Assembly (NCBI RefSeq): GCF_014337215.1
Contig: NZ_CP060635.1
Coordinates: 881,501 to 945,500 of the forward strand
Direction of reading: 5' to 3'
Length of the DNA: 64,000 bases
From: Wansuia hejianensis
GTDB lineage: Bacteria > Bacillota > Clostridia > Lachnospirales > Lachnospiraceae
The translations under genes and the position numbers were made by a program. This document shows, in pieces, positions 43,638 to 50,905 of this stretch. Numbering within the stretch: position 1 is the stretch's first letter; each line of letters starts with the position of its first letter. The notes beneath the pieces are model-generated. The model made no database searches. It was not told where the DNA came from and saw only the letters and a list, made by a program, of their open reading frames with translations.

Positions 43638-44975
43638 ATGCAGATTTTATTTATTTCCCTGGGATGCGACAAGAATCTTGTGGACACCGAACATATGCTG
43701 GGAAAACTGGCCGGGCACGGCTATGAGATGACAGACGATGAGGAACAGGCTGATATTATTATCATTAATACCTGCTGTTTTATTCATGACGCCAAAGAAG
43801 AGAGTATTTCTAACATACTGGAGATGGCGGAATACCGGAAGAGCGGAAGCTGCCGCGCCCTGATTGTGACTGGGTGCATGGCACAACGCTACCGGCAGGA
43901 GATCCTGGATGAGATCCCTGAAGTGGACGCTGTCCTGGGTACGAACAGTTTTGATAAAATCGCGGAGGCGATAGAAGAGGCCCTGGGCGGTAAGAGAAGC
44001 CTGATTCTGGATTCACTGGAAGGCATCCCGCAGACAGAAGGAAAGAGGGTCATGACTACCGGGGGCCATTACGAATATCTGAAGATAGCGGAAGGATGCG
44101 ACAAGCATTGCACCTACTGCATCATCCCGAAGCTTCGGGGCAGCTACCGGAGCGTGCCTATGGAAGAGCTGATGCGTGAGGCAGAACAGATGGCTGATGA
44201 CGGGGTGAAGGAGCTGATCCTGGTAGCACAGGAAACGACGGTCTACGGGAAAGACCTGTATGGGAAAAAGTCGCTCCATGTGCTGCTGAGGAAGCTGTGT
44301 GGAATTCCCGGCATCTGCTGGATACGGATTTTGTATTGTTATCCGGAAGAGATTTATCCGGAACTGATCCGTGTGATGAAGGAGGAGCCTAAGATCTGCC
44401 ACTATCTGGATCTGCCGATTCAACATGGCAATGATGAAATTTTGAAGAGAATGGGGCGCAGGACCTCCAAGGCAGAATTGAAGGCCATCGTCCGGAATCT
44501 CCGGGAACATATGCCGGATATCATTCTGCGGACTACTCTGATCACAGGATTCCCGGGAGAGACAGAAGAGCAGCATCAGGAGCTGATGGAGTTTGTGGAC
44601 GAGATGGAGTTTGACCGCCTGGGAGTATTCACCTATTCGCCGGAGGAAGATACGCCGGCGGCGCTGATGGAGCAGCAGATTAATGAGGATATAAAGGCGA
44701 GGCGGCAGGATGAACTGTTGTCGCTTCAGCAGGAAATCTCTCTGGAGCTGGGTGAACAGAAGATCGGACAGTTGCTGGATGTTCTGATTGAGGGGTATGT
44801 GGCCGATGAGAATGCATATGTAGGGCGTACCTACGGAGATGCTCCAGGCGTTGACGGATATTTTTTTGTCAATACGGAGGAAACTTTGAATTCCGGCGAT
44901 CTGGTGCGCGCGCGGGTGACCGGAGCCTTAGAATATGATTTGATTGGAGTAGTTGAAGATGAATTTACCGAATAA
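43638..44975 (+). CDS. rimO: Ribosomal protein S12 methylthiotransferase
   Basis: 445 residues from the ATG at 43638 (GGAGG eight bases upstream). An N-terminal UPF0004 domain has cluster Cys residues in 'SLGCDKNLVDTE' and 'NTCCF'. The radical-SAM motif is C-x3-C-x2-C in 'EGCDKHCTYCIIP'. A C-terminal TRAM domain follows. It adds a methylthio group to an Asp of S12. Overlaps pgsA by 17 bases. Confidence 0.96.
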   Translation: MQILFISLGCDKNLVDTEHMLGKLAGHGYEMTDDEEQADIIIINTCCFIHDAKEESISNILEMAEYRKSGSCRALIVTGCMAQRYRQEILDEIPEVDAVLGTNSFDKIAEAIEEALGGKRSLILDSLEGIPQTEGKRVMTTGGHYEYLKIAEGCDKHCTYCIIPKLRGSYRSVPMEELMREAEQMADDGVKELILVAQETTVYGKDLYGKKSLHVLLRKLCGIPGICWIRILYCYPEEIYPELIRVMKEEPKICHYLDLPIQHGNDEILKRMGRRTSKAELKAIVRNLREHMPDIILRTTLITGFPGETEEQHQELMEFVDEMEFDRLGVFTYSPEEDTPAALMEQQINEDIKARRQDELLSLQQEISLELGEQKIGQLLDVLIEGYVADENAYVGRTYGDAPGVDGYFFVNTEETLNSGDLVRARVTGALEYDLIGVVEDEFTE

Positions 44976-45504
44976 ACTGACGATATTCAGGATGATTTTA
45001 ATCCCTTTTTTTGTGGTTTTTATGAAAGTGCCTGTGGGCGGCGGGGAAATCCACCGTTACATTGCATTGGTGGTATTTGTGGTGGCAAGCCTGACGGATT
45101 CCCTGGACGGGTATATCGCCAGGAGAGACAATCTGGTTACGGATTTTGGGAAATTTATGGACCCTCTGGCGGATAAGCTGCTGGTCTGCGCGGCAATGAT
45201 CTGTCTGATTGATACGGACCAGCTGCCCTCCTGGGTGGTGATTGTAATTATTTCCAGAGAATTTATTATCAGTGGCTTCCGGCTGATTGCAGCGGATAAC
45301 GGGATTGTGATCGCCGCAAGCAAATGGGGCAAGTTAAAGACCATCTGCCAGATGGTGATGATCATCCTGCTTCTGGTGAACTTGGGGGGAGACGTGGCCC
45401 ATGTGCTTGAGCAGGTTCTCATCTATCTGGCTCTGGCCCTGACTGTCATATCGCTGATTGATTATCTGTGCAAAAACAAACAGGTGATGAGCAGCCAGAA
45501 ATAG
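44959..45504 (+). CDS. pgsA: CDP-diacylglycerol-glycerol-3-phosphate phosphatidyltransferase
   Basis: 181 residues starting MNLPNKLTIFRM at 44959 (GGAG upstream). The CDP-alcohol phosphatidyltransferase motif D-x2-D-G-x2-A-R-x8-G-x3-D-x3-D is complete in 'TDSLDGYIARRDNLVTDFGKFMDPLADK'. About five membrane helices. It makes phosphatidylglycerol phosphate, the precursor for the PG used by the cls product at 11633. Confidence 0.95.
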   Translation: MNLPNKLTIFRMILIPFFVVFMKVPVGGGEIHRYIALVVFVVASLTDSLDGYIARRDNLVTDFGKFMDPLADKLLVCAAMICLIDTDQLPSWVVIVIISREFIISGFRLIAADNGIVIAASKWGKLKTICQMVMIILLLVNLGGDVAHVLEQVLIYLALALTVISLIDYLCKNKQVMSSQK

Positions 45505-45519
45505 GAGGCAGAGGAAGCC

Positions 45520-46020
45520 ATGTACTGTGAGAAATATAAGAAAAGCCTGGAAGAGCAGACGGTGGATGCTCTCCTGGGCAGAAATTGGGAAATCACCACA
45601 GTAGAATCCTGCACGGGCGGCGCGGTGGCTGCTCGGATCGTCAATGTGCCCGGCGCATCGGACGTGCTGAAAGAGGGGTATATCACCTATTGTGATGCAG
45701 CAAAGATGAAACTGGCAGGCGTGCGCCGGGAAACCCTGGAAGCATATACCGCCGTCAGCCGACAGACCGCAGAAGAGATGGCGCTGGGAGGCATCCGCGC
45801 GTCCGGTGCCGATGTGGCTCTGGCGGTGACAGGGCTGGCCGGGCCGGGGGGAGGAACAGAAGAACGTCCGGTAGGCCTTGTGTATGTGGGATGTGCCGTT
45901 CATGAACGTGTGACAGTAAAAGAGCTTCATCTGAAGGGCAGCCGGAGGGAAATCAGGGATCAGGCGGCAGACGAAGCGCTGAAGCTGGCGCTGGAATGTA
46001 TACTCCGGAGTATCCCGTAA
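45520..46020 (+). CDS. pncC: CinA C-terminal domain protein (nicotinamide-nucleotide amidase)
   Basis: 166 residues corresponding only to the C-terminal amidase domain of CinA: 'TVESCTGGAVAARIVNVPGASDVLKEGYITYCDAAK' and 'AVTGLAGPGGGTEERPVGLVYVG'. It deamidates NMN to NaMN in the pyridine nucleotide cycle. It lies in the rimO-pgsA-cinA arrangement seen in many Firmicutes, where full-length CinA usually stands. The N-terminal COG1058 domain is absent. Confidence 0.9.
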   Translation: MYCEKYKKSLEEQTVDALLGRNWEITTVESCTGGAVAARIVNVPGASDVLKEGYITYCDAAKMKLAGVRRETLEAYTAVSRQTAEEMALGGIRASGADVALAVTGLAGPGGGTEERPVGLVYVGCAVHERVTVKELHLKGSRREIRDQAADEALKLALECILRSIP

Positions 46021-46027
46021 CGCATGC

Positions 46028-46312
46028 CTACTTCTTCATCATTTTCATGATCTGCATCATCTGGTCTATTTTGGCCGCTTCTTCCCGGCTTTTTCCGGAT
46101 TTCAACACCTCAACAATCACATCCATTTCGTCTCTTGAGAACTGAGTGCCATTTTTTTGTGAGGAAGAAGCTGCTGCCATCAGAAATGGCAGCAGCTCTT
46201 TCTGGCTTTTTTGGCTTCCCTGGGATGCCAGGGACTGAAGCATTGCGAGTTTGGCAGGGTCGATTCCTGCAAGGTTCGGGTTATTCATCCAATCAGAATC
46301 CATAGTTGTCAC
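46028..46312 (-). CDS. Small protein of unknown function, coupled to the next upstream gene
   Basis: 94 residues, not recognised. It is Met/Gln/Ser rich, with a helical N-terminal half ('PAKLAMLQSLASQGSQKSQKELLPFLMAAASSSQ') and an acidic-then-basic end ('MDVIVEVLKSGKSREEAAKIDQMMQIMKMMKK') like a short amphipathic helix. No signal peptide or Cys. Its start overlaps the stop of the 118-residue gene by 4 bases, so the two are translationally coupled and probably work together. It is convergent with pncC. Confidence 0.75.
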   Translation of the reverse strand: MTTMDSDWMNNPNLAGIDPAKLAMLQSLASQGSQKSQKELLPFLMAAASSSQKNGTQFSRDEMDVIVEVLKSGKSREEAAKIDQMMQIMKMMKK

Positions 46313-46665
46313 TCCTTATTTAGTTCAGTTTCATTCTGCATCGCCTGGAACATCTGCATGGCAGCCAGAGCGGATGTCATATTTTCAAGGTTTGCCTTTG
46401 TCTCCCCCACTGCAAACTGGCTGATTTCAGAGAGTATATCAAAAGCTGACGGCTTTGGCGTATCCGCGGTGGACATGGCCTGCATGTCGGGCGCCTGGGG
46501 AAATAAATTCATGGCATTCCTCAGCTCCTGCATTTTAGACCATATGGACAAGAATTTCTGCATGGAGGGAGGCGCATAGGGCACCGCAGCTTTTAATACC
46601 TGAAGGGACTCACTGGACAGCATCTGATCCAGAGGCGTCATTTTAAAGTTTTCATTTTCATTCAT
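46309..46665 (-). CDS. Small helical protein of unknown function
   Basis: 118 residues, not recognised. A helical, Met/Ala/Gln-rich composition with 'LDQMLSSESLQVLKAAVPYAPPSMQKFLSIWSKMQEL' near the N-terminus and 'MTSALAAMQMFQAMQ' near the end. No membrane segment or export signal. It shares the Met/Gln-rich style of its coupled neighbour, so the pair may be structural or regulatory partners. Upstream of it lies an untranscribed-looking 146-base gap before a small plus-strand gene. Confidence 0.75.
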   Translation of the reverse strand: MNENENFKMTPLDQMLSSESLQVLKAAVPYAPPSMQKFLSIWSKMQELRNAMNLFPQAPDMQAMSTADTPKPSAFDILSEISQFAVGETKANLENMTSALAAMQMFQAMQNETELNKE

Positions 46666-46811
46666 TGGCAGGCCTCATAAGCTGTTTCTTTATCCTATGA
46701 CGTCCCGGGCAGGAATATGACCCTTCTTGTAAATTTCGCATATGATACATTGTGGCGTAAATCGCCCAGGGGATATACGCCAAAGTATCTTTATGAAAGG
46801 AAGTAAACGTG

Positions 46812-46949
46812 ATGGAGGAAAAGAAAGAAAAGCTGATTGTCAGCGGAAACGCCTTTTATGAAATAGACATGGACTGCATAAGGAAAAAAGAGGCGGAGGA
46901 AAAGAGAAGAGAAGAAGAGTATAAGCCGGAAAACAGAAAAGAAAACTAG
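46812..46949 (+). CDS. Very small charged protein, possible
   Basis: 45 codons from ATG (46812) to TAG (46947-46949), with AAGGAAG upstream. The product begins MEEKKEKLIVSGNAFYEIDMDC and ends in a Lys/Glu/Arg-rich helix. 'ISGNAFYEIDxxC' resembles short conserved proteins seen in Lachnospiraceae, from memory only. Followed by a strong GC hairpin. No partner is evident. Confidence 0.5.
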   Translation: MEEKKEKLIVSGNAFYEIDMDCIRKKEAEEKRREEEYKPENRKEN

Positions 46950-46950
46950 A

Positions 46951-46985
46951 TAAAAGAAGGGCCGCCGCCAAAGCGGCGGCAGCCC
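46951..46985 (-). terminator. GC-rich hairpin, terminator of the Cys-rich gene
   Basis: GCCGCCGC (46961-46968), CAAA loop, GCGGCGGC (46973-46980). On the minus strand it is followed by CCTTCTTTTA. It could also stop the small plus-strand gene. Confidence 0.6.
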
Positions 46986-47004
46986 ATTTGCATGCTGTCA
47001 GATA

Positions 47005-47253
47005 TTAGCATCCACCACAGCAGCACAGAAGCAGGATAATTAACAGGCAGCTGTTGTTTCCGCCGCCAAAGACGTTACCGCATCCGCAGTCCGAATTGCC
47101 GTTTCCACAGCAGGAGAGCAGGAGCAGAATCCAGATGATGTTGCAGCAGCCGTTGCCAGAGCTAAGGAAGTTACCTCCGTTACCGCATCCACATCCGCTG
47201 TCGCATCCGTTATCACATCCGCATCCACAATTTGTAGCAGCTAAATCACTCAT
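47005..47253 (-). CDS. Cys/Gly/Asn-rich small protein (chorion-like, possibly spore-layer)
   Basis: 82 residues with 17 cysteines, mostly in CGC, CC and CCC clusters. An N-terminal 'CGCGCDNGCDSGCGCGNGGN' block precedes two hydrophobic stretches ('IIWILLLLSCC' and 'CLLIILLLCCCGGC') ending at the C-terminus. Clostridial genomes carry similar 'high-cysteine' proteins, and several known ones are cross-linked spore coat or exosporium components. The role here is inferred from composition and the neighbouring subtilase. GGAGG lies before the ATG. Metal binding is another possibility. Confidence 0.75.
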   Translation of the reverse strand: MSDLAATNCGCGCDNGCDSGCGCGNGGNFLSSGNGCCNIIWILLLLSCCGNGNSDCGCGNVFGGGNNSCLLIILLLCCCGGC

Positions 47254-47320
47254 GTTAAATCCTCCAGGAAATTTTATTTACACTTTAGGATATGTAGCTG
47301 TGTTACTTTTGGTGAATAGA

Positions 47321-49021
47321 TTATGAGGTCATCAGTGAAAGAAAAGTCTGATACAGGTCCAGAGTGCCATACCCCCATTCGCGGTTTGGATATAAAAGAT
47401 CCTCCCGGCGGTCTGTTCCTCTGATCAGATAAATCTTCGTGGTATAGGCGGTGAGATAGTTCTCGGGAAAGCGCCGGGCGTCCCATTCCATGAGAAGAGC
47501 GGCGGCGCCGGCTGTGATGGCGGCGGCAGCGCTGGAACCTGTGAATGGAACGAAGGAGCCGGTGGGACCGGGCGCGGTCAGGGCCACGCCCGGAGCTGCC
47601 AGGTCAGGCTTTAGGCCTCCGGTCCGGGTATAACCCCGGCTGGAATGAAGATACAGGCTGCCGTCCAGTGAGTTATAGGTGCTGACAGAGATTGCCGGTT
47701 CAGCGTCAGAAGGCGTTGTTAATGTAGTATAGGGATTGGGAGAAAGAAAGGTTATGTCCGGATCGGAAAAGCCATACATGGGAAGCCAGATGTTGAAGGC
47801 AGGTTCCTGCTGGCTGCTGTATACACGGATATTCCAGATTCCGGGCGTGGGGTTTTTAAAACGGAGGAGGATCAGCTGGCTTCCTGAGCTGGGGAGGACA
47901 AGATTATAGTTGACGTATATCAGGGTTTCTTCTAAAGCAAACCGGATCTGCATGGATTGCTGAAGTGTTATAGGAATGCGTGGAATTGTCTCACCCAGGG
48001 GAGAACGAAATCCCACGGATAATTCCTGAGGCGGCTGCCCCCAGATTTCACAGAAGAAGCCGGGGCTGTTTTCAGGCACCCTGATTTCGGCGTTTGTATA
48101 GGGAAGGGAAGGATCCGGAACCGGGGTGTAATGATGGGATCGCCCGGCTTCATTTCCACAGGCGACCACCGTGACCACACCCTGCAGGCTCCCATACCGG
48201 CTGAGAACGGAGGCGAGGGGTTCTGTCCCGGAATGGCTTCCCTGGTTACAGCCCAGAGCCAGACAGATGATCAATGGCCGCCGGAGGTTTTCGGCAACAT
48301 GAATCAGGTAGCTAAAGGCGGCGATAATATCATTTTCCTGGTACAGAACGGCTGAGTCAGCGGCAAAGTAATAGTCGCGGAGATATTTTTTTGCGGGCTT
48401 CAGCTTCACCATCACAATGCCGGCGTTTGGAGCGGCACCGAGAAAATCTGCGGAGGGGACCGGAGTTCCTGCCGCAATGCCGGCAACGGCGGTTCCATGT
48501 CCCAATTCGTCTGTAGACGGGACGATGGTTAGAGGAGAATCGGAGGCGAGAGCCCGGTTGATTTCCTCCTGTCCATATACGCTGCCATAAGGGAAATGAA
48601 TCGGAGGAGTTCCGGTAAGGTCTGTCTGATCCCAGATAGAATGGATCCGTGTGCGTCCGCTAGCGTCTAAAAAAGCCGGATGGGTATAGTCTATGCCGGT
48701 ATCCAGGAAGCCGATGAGGACCCCGCTGCCGCTCAGATTCAGAATCGACTGATTCTGTACCTGCCGGATGCCGGAAGCTTCCAGCGGCTGGGTATCCAGG
48801 GGCATGAAAAGTTTTGGTATGGTATTGTATGGAAAGGTTTCAGAGAGATTTTCTGTTCGGTCACTCCGACGGAGATAGAGTGCAGAAAACTGAGTATTTA
48901 AAACCAGGGTGCGTGCATCCTCAGGCGGGAGCTGCTGAATCTGCTCCTGACTGAGGAAGTAGCTGCGGATGAGAAAATCCATATAAGATTCAGAATAGAT
49001 CATATCTGTTAAGGTGACCAT
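47321..49021 (-). CDS. S8 family subtilisin-like protease (Csp-like)
   Basis: 566 residues from the ATG at 49021 (GAGG upstream; a GTG at 49027 is also possible). The catalytic triad is intact: D107 (FLDTGID), H175 (ELGHGTAVAG) and S497 in 'FTGSSAAAAIT', with oxyanion Asn N290. A large insertion of about 150 residues lies between the Asn and Ser blocks, a jelly-roll-like arrangement as in the Csp germination proteases. There is no classical signal peptide; about 90 N-terminal residues may be a prodomain. Known: Csp proteases activate the spore cortex hydrolase SleC in Clostridia. That role is possible but not shown here. Confidence 0.85.
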   Translation of the reverse strand: MVTLTDMIYSESYMDFLIRSYFLSQEQIQQLPPEDARTLVLNTQFSALYLRRSDRTENLSETFPYNTIPKLFMPLDTQPLEASGIRQVQNQSILNLSGSGVLIGFLDTGIDYTHPAFLDASGRTRIHSIWDQTDLTGTPPIHFPYGSVYGQEEINRALASDSPLTIVPSTDELGHGTAVAGIAAGTPVPSADFLGAAPNAGIVMVKLKPAKKYLRDYYFAADSAVLYQENDIIAAFSYLIHVAENLRRPLIICLALGCNQGSHSGTEPLASVLSRYGSLQGVVTVVACGNEAGRSHHYTPVPDPSLPYTNAEIRVPENSPGFFCEIWGQPPQELSVGFRSPLGETIPRIPITLQQSMQIRFALEETLIYVNYNLVLPSSGSQLILLRFKNPTPGIWNIRVYSSQQEPAFNIWLPMYGFSDPDITFLSPNPYTTLTTPSDAEPAISVSTYNSLDGSLYLHSSRGYTRTGGLKPDLAAPGVALTAPGPTGSFVPFTGSSAAAAITAGAAALLMEWDARRFPENYLTAYTTKIYLIRGTDRREDLLYPNREWGYGTLDLYQTFLSLMTS

Positions 49022-49098
49022 GAGCACCTCATTTGGTTTTACCTTATCATATGATTGGGAAAAGCGCAGATATGCATAAGCCTGTCAGTTTCCTGCTG

Positions 49099-50523
49099 TC
49101 AGATTTCCAGAAGGTTACGGATCTCGTGATCGGGCACATCCATGGGATACTGATTGTTAAAGCAGGCCTTACAGACAGGCAGGTTCCCCACCATTTTCTG
49201 TAGCTCTCCGATAGGCATATAACCCAGTGAATCTGCTCCGATCAATTGGCAAATTTCTTGCGGAGAATGAGAGGAGGCGATCAGCTGCTTGTTGGAGGGC
49301 ACGTCTGTTCCAAAGTAGCAGGGATACAGGAAGGGAGGAGAGCTGATCCTTACGTGTACTTCTGTTGCGCCGGCGTTTTTCATCATTTTAATGATATTGG
49401 CGATCGTCGTACCCCGGACGATAGAGTCATCTACGAGAACAATCCGTTTGCCCCTGACGACTGAATCCAGGACGCTGAGCTTGATCTTTACGCTGGATTC
49501 CCGTTCTTTCTGGCTGGGTTTGATAAAGGTCCTTCCGATGTAGCTGTTTTTATGAAAGGCCAGTCCAAAAGGGATTCCGGAAGCTTCTGAATACCCTTTG
49601 GCGGCGGTGAGGCCTGAGTCAGGGACACCGACTACCAGATCTGCTTCCACAGGATAGGTTTCAGCCAGGGCGGCGCCGGCGCGGATACGGGATTCATAGA
49701 CGCTGACCTTATCCAGACAGCTGTCCAGCCGGGCAAAATAGATGTATTCAAATATGCAGTGAGCGTGTTGTGGTTTTTCAGGGAGAAACTGGGAATGGAT
49801 TTCGCCATCTTTCGTGATTGTGACAATCTCACCGGGTTCCACATCGCGGATGAACTGAGCTCCGATGGAAGAGATGGCGCAGCTTTCAGAAGTTATGATA
49901 AAGGAATTGCCGCGTCTGCCGATGCAGAGGGGCTTCAGGCCGTAGGGGTCCCTGACGCCTACAAGCTTACGGGGGCTCATGACTACGAGGCCATAGGCTC
50001 CTTTGATCTTTTTGGATGCTTCGAGTACAGCCTCTTCTACCGTCTTAGAACGTACACGTTCTCTGGCGATGCAATAGGCGATGATTTCAGAATCGATAGA
50101 GGTGTGGAAGATGGCGCCGCCATATTCCATCTGCTCTCTCAGCTCCATGGCATTGATCAGGTTGCCGTTGTGGGCCAGAGCCAGCGATCCCTTAATATAG
50201 TTGAGCACCAGTGGCTGGGCATTGTCGATACTGGTTGAGCCTGAGGTGGAATACCTGACATGGCCGATGCCGATATTGCCCTTCAGCTCCTGCAGCTTTG
50301 ATTCCTTAAAAACCTCATTGACCAGGCCAAGACCTTTGCAGGAGTGCACTCTGCCTTTCGGCCCCTGAGTATCGGAAACGGCGATGCCGCAGGACTCCTG
50401 GCCCCGGTGCTGTAAAGCTTCAAGGCCATAATAAATAGTGGTGCTGACGTCATTTCCGTCTAAATCATAAATGCCAAAGACCCCGCATTCCTCACGGAGG
50501 CCGCTGTTATACAATGTGGTCAT
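49099..50523 (-). CDS. purF: Amidophosphoribosyltransferase
   Basis: 474 residues from the ATG at 50523. A 12-residue propeptide ends before the catalytic Cys13 in 'REECGVFGIYD', as in Bacillus-type PurF that is matured by cleavage. The PRPP loop is 'IVLVDDSIVRGTT'. The C-terminal Cys residues in 'YPCYFGTD' and 'CKACFNNQYP' fit the 4Fe-4S type. It catalyses the first step of purine synthesis using glutamine. It stands alone here, not in a pur operon. Confidence 0.96.
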   Translation of the reverse strand: MTTLYNSGLREECGVFGIYDLDGNDVSTTIYYGLEALQHRGQESCGIAVSDTQGPKGRVHSCKGLGLVNEVFKESKLQELKGNIGIGHVRYSTSGSTSIDNAQPLVLNYIKGSLALAHNGNLINAMELREQMEYGGAIFHTSIDSEIIAYCIARERVRSKTVEEAVLEASKKIKGAYGLVVMSPRKLVGVRDPYGLKPLCIGRRGNSFIITSESCAISSIGAQFIRDVEPGEIVTITKDGEIHSQFLPEKPQHAHCIFEYIYFARLDSCLDKVSVYESRIRAGAALAETYPVEADLVVGVPDSGLTAAKGYSEASGIPFGLAFHKNSYIGRTFIKPSQKERESSVKIKLSVLDSVVRGKRIVLVDDSIVRGTTIANIIKMMKNAGATEVHVRISSPPFLYPCYFGTDVPSNKQLIASSHSPQEICQLIGADSLGYMPIGELQKMVGNLPVCKACFNNQYPMDVPDHEIRNLLEI

Positions 50524-50559
50524 AGCTCTTTGATTCCTCTCCGTATTTTTTATGCGTAC

Positions 50560-50588
50560 ATTATAAATGCTTTTTTCCAAAGATACAA
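50560..50588 (-). promoter_or_regulatory. purF promoter
   Basis: On the minus strand TTGTAT (50588-50583), 17 bases, TATAAT (50565-50560). The leader before purF is only about 30 bases, so no purine riboswitch fits. Confidence 0.65.
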
Positions 50589-50608
50589 GTATAAAATAAT
50601 ACTTTCTA

Positions 50609-50801
50609 ACCTCCGTGTCCTTCAGGCATTGCGCGTAAGGCACAATACCTGGCCTCCCTTTCGGCGCTGCTGTCCGTTAAGCAGATCGGGCCGGGCCTGC
50701 AGAAATCCATGGTGGGCCCCTGTTCTGTCTCGTTTCCCGCCGGCCTTTCCGGAGATTGAAAACACTCCGCCCGGGGACGCCGAAAGGCAGCAATTTTTTT
50801 T
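50609..50801 (+). ncRNA. Candidate structured RNA between purF and pyrG (6S-like possible)
   Basis: There is no coding sequence. A plausible plus-strand promoter (TTTCCA, 17 bases, TAATAC at 50597) precedes it. Hairpin one is CAGG-ATTG.../...CAAT-CCTG (50623-50651). A long-range stem follows, CCTTTCGGCG (50657-50666) with CGCCGAAAGG (50778-50787). Inside it is a CAGA..GGGCC/GGCCC..TCTG apical stem, then a TTGAAAACACT stretch. It ends with eight T (50794-50801). The closing stem, large internal region and apical stem recall 6S RNA, but this is inference. The pyrG promoter starts just downstream. Confidence 0.4.
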
Positions 50802-50820
50802 GCTTTTTTGAAAAAAATAT

Positions 50821-50849
50821 TTGAATACGGAAATAAATTAGTATATAAT
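50821..50849 (+). promoter_or_regulatory. pyrG promoter
   Basis: TTGAAT at 50821-50826, 17 bases, TATAAT at 50844-50849, about 50 bases before the ATG with GGAGG. Confidence 0.75.
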
Positions 50850-50905
50850 GGTGACCGTATTTTTATAAACAGTGAATCACCGACAGAAGACAGGAGGGTA
50901 ACCAA

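Noticed and set aside
50524..50559. Purine riboswitch before purF
   Set aside because: The leader between the mapped promoter-like site and the start is only about 30 bases, too short for the aptamer and expression platform.
50606..50811. Short coding frames on both strands between purF and pyrG
   Set aside because: No SD or conserved composition; the region folds into stems ending in a T run and is better explained as RNA.
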